Shown here: in pieces, positions 7,947 to 14,852 of the stretch
How the letters are laid out: each line of letters begins with the position of its first letter
How positions within the stretch are numbered: the stretch's first letter is position 1
DNA from: Gammaproteobacteria bacterium
GTDB lineage: Bacteria; Pseudomonadota; Gammaproteobacteria; UBA6429; Thiohalophilaceae
DNA: 18,856 nucleotides
Assembly: GCA_029882235.1 (NCBI GenBank)
Contig: JAOULB010000004.1
Span: 1-18,856 of the forward strand
Reading direction: 5' to 3'
Notes under the pieces: model-generated
Database searches by the model: none
The model's input: the letters and a program-made list of their open reading frames with translations, nothing else
Told to the model about the DNA's origin: nothing
Made by a program: the position numbers and the translations under genes

Positions 7947-8369
7947 GTGAACCCTGTTAAATTAACTCTATTGATCGCGAGCCTGTTATTTTTAAACACT
8001 GCCATTGCCGCACAGACATTGAAGTTCAGCAAGGGCTGGAGCCCTGAAGCACCACCAGTGACCCGAGTGATGGCCGGCTATTTCACGGTTAAAAATTCGC
8101 ATAAAAATGAAATCCTCATCACAGAAATCAGCAGTCCCCAGTTTGATAATGTTGAAATTCATCGCACCATACATGAAGGTGGCATGGCAAAAATGCGCTG
8201 GCAACCTCACATCCATGTCCCTGCTGGAAAGACAGTCATGCTGGAACCTGGCGGTAAACATTTAATGCTGATGAAACCTAAGCGACGTCTAAAAAAAGGT
8301 GATACGATCGAACTGCAAATAACACTTTCGAATAATATGACGCAAACAATTCAACTGAGTATTAAATAA
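7947..8369 (+). CDS. Periplasmic copper chaperone PCu(A)C
   Basis: Secreted protein of 140 residues with a signal peptide (about 1-22, cleavage near AIAA) and one PCu(A)C beta-sandwich domain (formerly DUF461). The copper-binding pattern H-x10-M-x21-H-x-M is exact: H72, M83, H105 and M107. In the family these residues bind Cu(I), which is passed to Sco or directly to CuA of cytochrome oxidase. It starts at GTG 7947; the nearby ATG at 7936 is followed at once by a stop. It lies 21 nt after the Sco gene and 1 nt before psd, so the three probably form one transcript. Length is typical. Confidence 0.93.
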   Translation: MNPVKLTLLIASLLFLNTAIAAQTLKFSKGWSPEAPPVTRVMAGYFTVKNSHKNEILITEISSPQFDNVEIHRTIHEGGMAKMRWQPHIHVPAGKTVMLEPGGKHLMLMKPKRRLKKGDTIELQITLSNNMTQTIQLSIK

Positions 8370-8370
8370 T

Positions 8371-9255
8371 ATGGAAAAGGATTCCGAAATCAGTCGTTCC
8401 GACAAACTATTTGCTGCCTGGCAATACCTGGTCCCACATCATCTGCTATCTCGCTTAATGGGTTTTATAACTCACAGCGACAACAAATGGATCAAACTGG
8501 CCTATATGAAATTCATTATTAAACGCTTTGGCGTCAATATGGATGAAGCCATGGAGCAGGATCTTGACCGCTTTGAACACTTTAATGCCTTCTTCACTCG
8601 CGAGCTGAAACCAGAAGCGAGACCCATTCACCCAGATAAAAATATTCTTGTTAGTCCCGTTGATGGCTGTGTGAGCCAGATGGGATTAATTCGAAACGGA
8701 AAGATATTTCAGGCCAAGGGCCATAACTACTCACTGACAACTTTATTAGGTGATAAAGGCAAATGGGAGAAACAGTTTATTAATGGTGAATTTGCGACTT
8801 TGTATTTATCACCAAAAGATTATCATCGCATCCATATGCCCTGTGATGCCAAACTCAAAGAGATGCGTCATATCCCCGGACAGCTATTTAGTGTCAACCC
8901 CGCAACGGTGAGAGCGGTTCCTGATCTATTTGCGCGCAATGAACGCGTCGTCTGTCTATTTAATACACCGGTCGGCCCGATGGCGATGATTCTGGTGGGT
9001 GCCATTTTTGTCGCCAGCATAGAAACTGTCTGGGATGGCATTATCACTCCGCCGACTCAACGAGAGATTCAGATCACCCGCTATGGCGAAGGTATGCATA
9101 ATGTTGTGCTTAGAAAAGGCGAAGAAATGGGCCGTTTTAATATGGGCTCAACCGTCATCCTTTTATTTGGCAAAGATAAAATGAAGTGGGCCGAGGGATT
9201 GACGGCTGAAAGTAATGTCAAAATGGGTGAAGAAATCGGGACAATTATTAGTTAA
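8371..9255 (+). CDS. psd: Phosphatidylserine decarboxylase proenzyme
   Basis: Converts phosphatidylserine to phosphatidylethanolamine at the inner membrane. The proenzyme cuts itself between G259 and S260 in the motif FNMGSTVILLFG, and the new N-terminal serine becomes the pyruvoyl cofactor. The upstream region also matches the family (VSPVDGCVSQMG, KGHNYSL, LSPKDYHRIHMPCD). Its 294 residues are normal for the gammaproteobacterial enzyme. It starts 1 nt after the pcuAC stop without a clear Shine-Dalgarno, so translation is probably coupled. Its TAA overlaps the stop codon of convergent cobS by two bases, leaving no room for a terminator. Confidence 0.96.
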   Translation: MEKDSEISRSDKLFAAWQYLVPHHLLSRLMGFITHSDNKWIKLAYMKFIIKRFGVNMDEAMEQDLDRFEHFNAFFTRELKPEARPIHPDKNILVSPVDGCVSQMGLIRNGKIFQAKGHNYSLTTLLGDKGKWEKQFINGEFATLYLSPKDYHRIHMPCDAKLKEMRHIPGQLFSVNPATVRAVPDLFARNERVVCLFNTPVGPMAMILVGAIFVASIETVWDGIITPPTQREIQITRYGEGMHNVVLRKGEEMGRFNMGSTVILLFGKDKMKWAEGLTAESNVKMGEEIGTIIS

Positions 9256-10010
9256 AAAATAACGGCAATCACCAGCAAGCCAACCATCTCTATTACTTCA
9301 ATTAATGCACCCGCTGTATCGCCAGTCGTACCGCCAATGCGGCGCTGCATTAATAAACGCAATAATATAAAAACAGCGACTAAAGCCAATATTAGCCATA
9401 GTGCAGCGAGCTGAAATAACCATCCACATGCTGCAATCACAAGCAATAAAACCAGCATCCCACCCAGTTTAGGCATAGCTGCAATATGCTTGGCACCAAT
9501 CCCCTCTTTTCTGACATAGGGTGTTGTTAAAAATAACGCAATCACAGCAGTCCTTGCCAGTACAGGAATTAATAATAAAGGCATAACAGGCATAGCAACA
9601 ATTGTTATTAAAGCTGCGAACTTGGCAATCAATACAATAACAATAATGCTAACACCTGCAGGGCCGGAATATGGATCCTTCATGATCTCCAGCGTGCGCG
9701 TTTTATCGCCAAATCCCCCGACCCAGGCATCGGCACTATCGGATAAGCCATCCAGATGCAAAGCGCCGGTGATCAGTACCCAGACAAATAAAACAATGGC
9801 CGCCATGATCTGTGCATCAACTTGATAATTAAATTCCTGCACCAGCCATGGAAACAAAATGAGCATGCCTCCAATAACAAGTCCAACCAGTGGATACATC
9901 AACACAGATAGTCCTAGTTGGCGATCACTAGCGATTTCACTTCCGAGAAGACTTTGAGGTACAGGGAGTCGGGTCAGGAACTGCAGCGCAATTAAAAACG
10001 GTTTTAGCAT
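9252..10010 (-). CDS. cobS: Adenosylcobinamide-GDP ribazoletransferase (cobalamin synthase)
   Basis: Integral inner-membrane enzyme of 252 residues that joins adenosylcobinamide-GDP to alpha-ribazole or its 5'-phosphate, the final assembly step of the nucleotide loop. Family signatures are FLTRLPVP near the N-terminus, the acidic motif GALHLDGLSDSADAW (metal and substrate site; the usual DGLADT reads DGLSDS here) and GGTTGDTAGALIE near the C-terminus. Several hydrophobic helices alternate through the protein. It begins directly after the cobC stop with no gap and is the last gene of the minus-strand run. Confidence 0.95.
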   Translation of the reverse strand: MLKPFLIALQFLTRLPVPQSLLGSEIASDRQLGLSVLMYPLVGLVIGGMLILFPWLVQEFNYQVDAQIMAAIVLFVWVLITGALHLDGLSDSADAWVGGFGDKTRTLEIMKDPYSGPAGVSIIVIVLIAKFAALITIVAMPVMPLLLIPVLARTAVIALFLTTPYVRKEGIGAKHIAAMPKLGGMLVLLLVIAACGWLFQLAALWLILALVAVFILLRLLMQRRIGGTTGDTAGALIEVIEMVGLLVIAVIF

Positions 10011-10616
10011 TTATAAAGAACCGTTATGAAATTTTATGATGGGCAGATCCTGTTCTAGGTAATGATCAATCCGTACACGACTCATGGCCGCATACTTTAC
10101 TGATAGACGAAACATATTGTTCATTGGCATTTCAAGAATATGACTGAGTATCATCCGCATCATACCGCCATGCCCAACCACAAGAAGATGTTTACCACGA
10201 TGTTGTTGAATCACATCATCCCATGCCTGCATAACTCGATCACGAAATTCAGTTAACGTTTCAGCCCCTGCAGGCATGTGCGTGACGGGATCGGCCCAGA
10301 AATTACTGAGACTGTCGGGATCAAGCTGCATAATTTCTTCTGCGGTCTTACCTTCCCATGGCCCGAAAAATATTTCCTTAAAACGATCTTCAGCAGAAAT
10401 CACAATATCGTTCTTTTGCGCTATTTCCTGTGCAAATTCAAAACATCTTAATAATGGAGAAGAAATTATAGCGTCCCAGGGCTTATGTTCCTGAACGGCA
10501 GTTCGCATTTGCTGCCAACCAAGTTCGCTTAAGGGATCATCGGTATGTCCACGGTAACGCGTGCCACCTTCAGGCTCGCCATGCCGAATCAAATCGATTG
10601 TTGTTGAAAGTGTCAT
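10011..10616 (-). CDS. cobC: Alpha-ribazole phosphatase, histidine phosphatase family
   Basis: Cytoplasmic histidine phosphatase of 201 residues. The phospho-acceptor is H12 in LIRHGEPEGG and the second catalytic histidine is H149 in VVGHGG, with arginines R11 and R57 and the acidic region around E81-E88 (EIFFGPWEGK). The fold is shared with phosphoglycerate mutases, but its place between cobT and cobS marks it as CobC, which removes phosphate from alpha-ribazole 5'-phosphate or from cobalamin phosphate. Its ATG lies 3 nt beyond the cobT stop. Function is assigned mainly from context. Confidence 0.88.
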   Translation of the reverse strand: MTLSTTIDLIRHGEPEGGTRYRGHTDDPLSELGWQQMRTAVQEHKPWDAIISSPLLRCFEFAQEIAQKNDIVISAEDRFKEIFFGPWEGKTAEEIMQLDPDSLSNFWADPVTHMPAGAETLTEFRDRVMQAWDDVIQQHRGKHLLVVGHGGMMRMILSHILEMPMNNMFRLSVKYAAMSRVRIDHYLEQDLPIIKFHNGSL

Positions 10617-10619
10617 GCA

Positions 10620-11675
10620 TTAATCCTGATCAGAGACACCCGCTTCGGCAAAGGTCGCCATTTGCGTATGGGTTGCAATCGCCATCTGTAATACCGGTAC
10701 AGCCATAGCGGCACCACTACCCTCACCCAAACGTAAACCAAGATCGAGTAAGGGTTCAATGCCCATGGCTTCAACCATTTGACGGTGTCCGGGTTCAGCC
10801 GATCGATGCGCAAGAAACATCCATTGGCGTACGGCCTTATTAAAATAGATCGCAACTAATGCCGCACTACTGGCGATAAAGCCATCGACAATAAAAGGAA
10901 TTCCCTTTTGCGCACACGTCATATAGGCACCACATAAGGCCGCAATCTCAAAGCCACCGACATGGCGCAGGATTTCAAGTGGTTGCCCCAGCATTTGTTT
11001 CTTATGTTGCTCAATGGCTGACTGAATAATCGATGCTTTATGTTTTACCCCAGATGCATCCAGCCCTGTTCCCGGACCAGCCAGTTCTTCGGCTGTTTTA
11101 TTTAATAGACTACAGGCAATGGCCGTTGCTGCCGTGGTATTGGCAATCCCCATGTCACCACCAATAAATAACTGCGTGCCTTTATCTTTCGCACGTAAAA
11201 CAGCATCTCGACCTGCAGTCATAGCCTGTTCAAGTTGCACCTGACTCATCGCGGCCTGTTTTAAAAAATTTTCGGTACCCGCAGCAACGCGTTGATCAAC
11301 CACACCCTCAAACTCACCCGGGGAAACCACAGTACCAACATCAACCACCTCAAGCGAAGCATTGAGTTGTTTTGCCATGACACTAATGGCGGCCCCACCA
11401 CGGGCAAAGTTTTTCACCATCTCTGCAGTGACGGCCTGGGGAAAAGCCGAAACACCTTCTGCCGCAATACCATGGTCACCAGCAAACACAACGATCTGAA
11501 TATTATTTAATTTTAGATCCTGTGTTGCCTGCATTGCGGCAAGACGTACCGCAACTTCTTCTAATCGGCCCAGTGAGCCCGGCGGTTTGGTCAGTTGTGC
11601 CTGACGTTCCAGTGCGGCCTGCATGGCAACTGCATCAATTGCCTGTATTTCATCATTAATCCAGTCAAAACTCAT
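10620..11675 (-). CDS. cobT: Nicotinate-nucleotide--dimethylbenzimidazole phosphoribosyltransferase
   Basis: Activates the lower-ligand base by transferring phosphoribose from nicotinate mononucleotide to 5,6-dimethylbenzimidazole (or another base), giving alpha-ribazole 5'-phosphate. Signatures are TKPPGSLGRLE (29-39), FAGDHGIAAEGVS (64-76), GGDMGIANTT (172-181), GPGTGLDASG (200-209), and the catalytic glutamate E318 in GLRLGEGSGAA. The 351 residues match the usual length. It lies 14 nt after cobU with an AGGAAAG Shine-Dalgarno. No bluB or other dimethylbenzimidazole synthesis gene is in the window, so the source of the base is unknown. Confidence 0.97.
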   Translation of the reverse strand: MSFDWINDEIQAIDAVAMQAALERQAQLTKPPGSLGRLEEVAVRLAAMQATQDLKLNNIQIVVFAGDHGIAAEGVSAFPQAVTAEMVKNFARGGAAISVMAKQLNASLEVVDVGTVVSPGEFEGVVDQRVAAGTENFLKQAAMSQVQLEQAMTAGRDAVLRAKDKGTQLFIGGDMGIANTTAATAIACSLLNKTAEELAGPGTGLDASGVKHKASIIQSAIEQHKKQMLGQPLEILRHVGGFEIAALCGAYMTCAQKGIPFIVDGFIASSAALVAIYFNKAVRQWMFLAHRSAEPGHRQMVEAMGIEPLLDLGLRLGEGSGAAMAVPVLQMAIATHTQMATFAEAGVSDQD

Positions 11676-11689
11676 TTACTACTTTCCTG

Positions 11690-12199
11690 CTATTTTATTT
11701 TTTGGGGTATCCCTGCGAGCATAAAAGTAACGCTATCGCAAATACCTGCTAACAGTTGGTGCAGTCGCCCTGCCTCATCAACAAAACGTCGCGTTAATTC
11801 CCCCATAGGAATAACACCCAGACCTGTTTCATTACTTACAAAGATCATTTTTCCCGGTAAATCCGGGACGCGTTGAATCAAGCCATCGATTTGTTGTTCT
11901 AATTCGGCCTGATTATCCTGTGCCAGCAGATTGCTTAGCCAGAGCGTGAGGCAATCAACCAGAATGCAGGCATCCTCTGCTGCATAGGTTTGCAGTACGG
12001 TGAGCAAATCGACGGGTTCTTCAATGAGCTTCCAGCTGGTATCCCGCTGTTGTTGATGATGACGAATACGGTGCGCCATTTCTTCATCGTGGGCCGTTGC
12101 CGTGGCAACATAAATCAACTGCAAACCACTTTGTTCGGCACATTGTTGCGCATAGGCACTCTTACCGGAACGTGCTCCGCCAATAATCAATTCTTTCAT
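11690..12199 (-). CDS. cobU: Adenosylcobinamide kinase / adenosylcobinamide-phosphate guanylyltransferase
   Basis: Bifunctional enzyme of 169 residues that phosphorylates adenosylcobinamide and then adds GMP, giving adenosylcobinamide-GDP for CobS. The P-loop GGARSGKS (7-14) opens the protein; RIRHHQQQRD carries the histidine expected to receive GMP; LVDCLTLWLSNLL and VSNETGLGVIP are further family motifs. It is the first of four consecutive cob genes (cobU-cobT-cobC-cobS). Just 26 nt separate it from ampE upstream, and I see no cobalamin riboswitch (B12 box and folded leader) there, so it is probably transcribed from further upstream. Confidence 0.96.
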   Translation of the reverse strand: MKELIIGGARSGKSAYAQQCAEQSGLQLIYVATATAHDEEMAHRIRHHQQQRDTSWKLIEEPVDLLTVLQTYAAEDACILVDCLTLWLSNLLAQDNQAELEQQIDGLIQRVPDLPGKMIFVSNETGLGVIPMGELTRRFVDEAGRLHQLLAGICDSVTFMLAGIPQKIK

Positions 12200-12225
12200 G
12201 AATCAAACCAGCTTCGGAATAAAAA

Positions 12226-13098
12226 TTACAACACCCAGCCCGTGAGTGTCATTAAGGCAAGGATGGCCAGGAAAACAACGACAGCGCGTTTAATCAGAGA
12301 GATGGCATGTGCAACACCATTGATAAAGAACTCTTCAGTGTTCGATTGAATATCTGCGCGTAAATCCTGCCTAAGAGACCCACAACCACTAGTCACAAGC
12401 AATTCTTCACTATCTTTAAGCCAGAAATCACTCAGAGAATTCCAGTAGCTCATGGTATCGATAAAATTACCGGCCAGGGCATAACCCACCACACAAAGTC
12501 GCGCAGGTAACCAGTTCATGATCCAGTACAGGTTTCGAGACGCCTCGGCAAATTCGCCTGCCTCAAAAGTAGTCTGTTGTTTTAATAAAATGCTGAGTCG
12601 ATAAAGTACCGCACCGACAGGGCCAAGCAAAACAAACCAGAATAGAATACCAATCAAACGATCATTTGCCTGTACCAGTAATTCTTTTTTAACCGTATCC
12701 GCTAATTTCTTTTCCTGTTCCTCTGTCTCATAGCCAAGAATACTCTCGGCATGTTGTTTGGCCAGGTCATGATCACCTGCTTCGGCTGCATCAAGATAGG
12801 CCTGTGCGTCTGTTGCTAAAGAGCGTGGCCCAAGGCAATAAAGCAGCACTGCAATACCAAAGGCAAAACCAAATAACCACAGTACGCCACCGAACATACT
12901 CTCTAATAACCACACAGCCGCACACACAGGTGCAATGACCAGGATGACGCCAATGGTGGATTCCATAAAAACAATCTGGGAGAATTTTTCGTTCATCCAG
13001 TTGCTATAGCTTTCAAACCAGTCGTACTGGCGCAACGCATCAAGTTTGTTCCAGTAGCTCTCAATGGCCAGACTGATTAAGACACTTATTAGACTCAT
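12226..13098 (-). CDS. ampE: AmpE family inner-membrane protein
   Basis: Integral membrane protein of 290 residues that follows ampD, the standard ampD-ampE arrangement. Hydrophobic segments lie near 2-12, 45-90, 150-172 and at the C-terminus (about 268-290), with a cytoplasmic stretch between. AmpE is described as a signalling modulator of AmpD-linked beta-lactamase control; its biochemical role is not settled. The segment MNWLPARLCVVGYAL resembles the NWIPARL motif of CbiB/CobD cobinamide synthases, which are distant relatives, but the DP-x-HPV motif of true CbiB is absent, so I prefer AmpE. The next gene downstream is cobU, 26 nt away. The Shine-Dalgarno is weak (GGAAAT). Confidence 0.85.
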   Translation of the reverse strand: MSLISVLISLAIESYWNKLDALRQYDWFESYSNWMNEKFSQIVFMESTIGVILVIAPVCAAVWLLESMFGGVLWLFGFAFGIAVLLYCLGPRSLATDAQAYLDAAEAGDHDLAKQHAESILGYETEEQEKKLADTVKKELLVQANDRLIGILFWFVLLGPVGAVLYRLSILLKQQTTFEAGEFAEASRNLYWIMNWLPARLCVVGYALAGNFIDTMSYWNSLSDFWLKDSEELLVTSGCGSLRQDLRADIQSNTEEFFINGVAHAISLIKRAVVVFLAILALMTLTGWVL

Positions 13099-13155
13099 TT
13101 ACTTATATTTCCGAAGTTACAGGCTCAATGTTCATATTTGTATCGGTATCGACAC

Positions 13156-13701
13156 CTATAGTTTACTGAGAAAATCAGACCAGTTAAATGCTGGCCCTGG
13201 ATCCGTCTTGCGGCCGGGTGCAATATCACTATGGCCGACAATATGTTCTTTTATTATACCCGGATATCGCGCCTGTAAGGCACGGGTAATTTCAACTAGT
13301 TTCTGGTACTGAATATCTTCAAATGGGATATCGTCTGTCCCTTCCAGCTCAATACCAATGCCGAAATCATTACAGCGGTTACGCCCCTGAAAGCTTGATT
13401 CCCCGGCATGCCAGGCACGCTTATGAAATGGGACAAACTGGATAATTTCGCCATCGCGACGGATTAACAAATGCGATGATACCCGTAGCTCACAAATACC
13501 CTCAAAATATGGATGGTGATCAACCTGCAGGCAATTGGTGAATAATTGTTCAATATAAGGGCCACCAAAGTCCGCCGGTGGCAGGCTGATATTGTGAATA
13601 ACAAGAACATCGATATCACACTGCTCTGGCCGATCATCACAATTTGGCGAGGGGATATAACGAGCTTCGCGCAATAAACCTGACTGGGAATCGATTTGCA
13701 C
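13156..13701 (-). CDS. ampD: 1,6-anhydro-N-acetylmuramyl-L-alanine amidase AmpD
   Basis: Cytoplasmic zinc amidase of 181 residues that cuts the peptide from 1,6-anhydro-MurNAc during peptidoglycan recycling, and so limits the muropeptide signal for AmpR. The zinc ligands are H36 (LVIHNISLP), H157 (IVGHSDIAPGRKTDPG) and D167, with catalytic K165. SSHLLIRRDG, AWHAGES and FGIGIELEG are typical AmpD segments. It starts at GTG 13701; an AGGAGG Shine-Dalgarno (13713-13718) sits inside the end of the thioredoxin-fold gene, 11 nt upstream, which is slightly long. No ampC or ampR is seen, so recycling is the safe role. The 57-nt gap to ampE shows no promoter or hairpin. Confidence 0.95.
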   Translation of the reverse strand: MQIDSQSGLLREARYIPSPNCDDRPEQCDIDVLVIHNISLPPADFGGPYIEQLFTNCLQVDHHPYFEGICELRVSSHLLIRRDGEIIQFVPFHKRAWHAGESSFQGRNRCNDFGIGIELEGTDDIPFEDIQYQKLVEITRALQARYPGIIKEHIVGHSDIAPGRKTDPGPAFNWSDFLSKL

Positions 13702-13704
13702 CGT

Positions 13705-14091
13705 TTAAGGTTCCTCCTGAGCCGGTTTACTTAATGCTGTATTGATTGCATTGTGTAGTTTCTCGATATTGGCTTCACACTGCAGTGGGCTATGAAAGGC
13801 TCCATCTTTAAATAAAAACAACGCCGGTAAATGAAATACCTCATATTCACTCACCAATGCCATACTTTCGTGGGCATCAACTTCAAACATTGTTAGTGAA
13901 TCATGCAACTGGAGATATTCGAGTAAAATTTCCTTCCATGCACGACAACTGGCACAGCCCGTGCTGGTAAAGATCACCAGACAGCTTTGTTTCGTTTCCT
14001 GCAGAGTGCTATAAAAATTAGCGTCATGCAGAGCTCGTAAGCGATATCTGTCCAGCTCAAACAAGTTTGATTTTTTTGAGTCTGTACTCAT
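13705..14091 (-). CDS. Thioredoxin-fold protein with CASC active site
   Basis: Cytoplasmic protein of 128 residues without a signal peptide. The thioredoxin fold shows in LVIFTSTGCASCRAW, with redox cysteines C46 and C49 (C-A-S-C instead of C-G-P-C), the strand FEVDAHES, and the cis-proline P89 in HLPALFLF. The N-terminal extension (1-25) is charged and of unknown use. It lies 1 nt after the CBS gene stop and 3 nt before ampD, so it is firmly inside the minus-strand operon. The substrate is unknown; a reductase for the DUF1538/PII/CBS partners or a general disulfide reductase are both possible. Confidence 0.8.
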   Translation of the reverse strand: MSTDSKKSNLFELDRYRLRALHDANFYSTLQETKQSCLVIFTSTGCASCRAWKEILLEYLQLHDSLTMFEVDAHESMALVSEYEVFHLPALFLFKDGAFHSPLQCEANIEKLHNAINTALSKPAQEEP

Positions 14092-14092
14092 A

Positions 14093-14503
14093 TTAACTCT
14101 GCGAATTATTCATCATGCCGATGAATACCATATCGGTAAAACTAACCAAACCTACAACCTGTCCATTATCAACCACAGGCGCACGCGATAAACCAAATTT
14201 CTCGAACAAGCGTGCACAGTAACGAATATCCATTTGCGAGTCGACTGAAATGACAGGTTTAGACATCACTTCATAAACATTAACTCGTTCCGGCGCACGA
14301 TCTTTAGCCAGAACTTCCTTGGCAATATCTGATATCAATACGATACCATATTCATCATTCGCATCACGCTTATTAACAATCAGACTCTTGGTCTCAATAT
14401 GTTTCATTTTCTGCAGTGCCATCTGCACAGTCATCATACCATCAACCATATCAACCTGCTTTTTCATCACGTCACAGACGCGGACTATTTTTCGCTCAGT
14501 CAT
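14093..14503 (-). CDS. Two-CBS-domain protein
   Basis: Stand-alone Bateman module of 136 residues: CBS1 about 8-68 (VCDVMKKQV ... YGIVLISDIAKEVL) and CBS2 about 75-130 (VYEVMSKPVISVDS ... GQVVGLVSFTDMV). CBS pairs usually bind adenine nucleotides (AMP, ATP, S-adenosylmethionine) and gate channels, transporters or enzymes; the ligand here is unknown. The final [SG]-x-T/S-D positions that contact ribose in other CBS domains are present (LISD and SFTD). ATG overlaps the PII-like gene stop by 4 nt (ATGA), which predicts coupled translation and matched amounts. Confidence 0.88.
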   Translation of the reverse strand: MTERKIVRVCDVMKKQVDMVDGMMTVQMALQKMKHIETKSLIVNKRDANDEYGIVLISDIAKEVLAKDRAPERVNVYEVMSKPVISVDSQMDIRYCARLFEKFGLSRAPVVDNGQVVGLVSFTDMVFIGMMNNSQS

Positions 14504-14850
14504 AGTTCATCCTCCACTACCTCGCTCAATCGTTTCACCTGTTGTGATACACCCACTGCATCTTCCACATCGATTTGAAAGGCAATACCTGTACCCGGTT
14601 TACTGTCAAACTCACCAACTTCAGCAATCTTTTCCAGAATCTTTCGGCTCATATGTTCTTCAACCAGAAATAACAATACATCTCTTTGTGTCTCCAGATT
14701 CAGACCAAAAAATGTTTTGCTCTTTTTTAGACCTTCGCCACGCGCATGATTAATAATCGTCGCACCTGTCGCACCAACATTGCGGGCCGCTTCCATCACC
14801 GCATCGGTCTTGTCATCCTCAACCAGCGATATGATTAATTTAAAATGCAT
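14500..14850 (-). CDS. PII-like signal protein
   Basis: Small cytoplasmic protein of 116 residues with the PII fold: N-terminal strand FKLIISLVEDDK, helix 15-25, a T-loop-like region (about 36-55), strand RDVLLFLVEE, helix MSRKILEKIAEV, and a B-loop-like KPGTGIAFQIDVEDAVGV. There is no tyrosine anywhere in the protein, so uridylylation as on Y51 of GlnB is impossible. It belongs with PII-like proteins encoded beside membrane transporters rather than with GlnB/GlnK. The Shine-Dalgarno AGGAG (14858-14862) lies 7 nt before its ATG, inside the end of the DUF1538 gene. Inferred role: binds a nucleotide or small molecule and controls the adjacent DUF1538 carrier. Confidence 0.82.
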   Translation of the reverse strand: MHFKLIISLVEDDKTDAVMEAARNVGATGATIINHARGEGLKKSKTFFGLNLETQRDVLLFLVEEHMSRKILEKIAEVGEFDSKPGTGIAFQIDVEDAVGVSQQVKRLSEVVEDEL

Positions 14851-14852
14851 GA

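Noticed and set aside
10613..10855. Minus-strand frame overlapping the cobT end, 80 codons
   Set aside because: It is an alternative frame within cobT, whose C-terminal catalytic motif is read in the other frame.
12040..12225. Possible cobalamin riboswitch near cobU
   Set aside because: The ampE-cobU gap is only 26 nt, too short for the fold, and no B12-box-like sequence is evident there.
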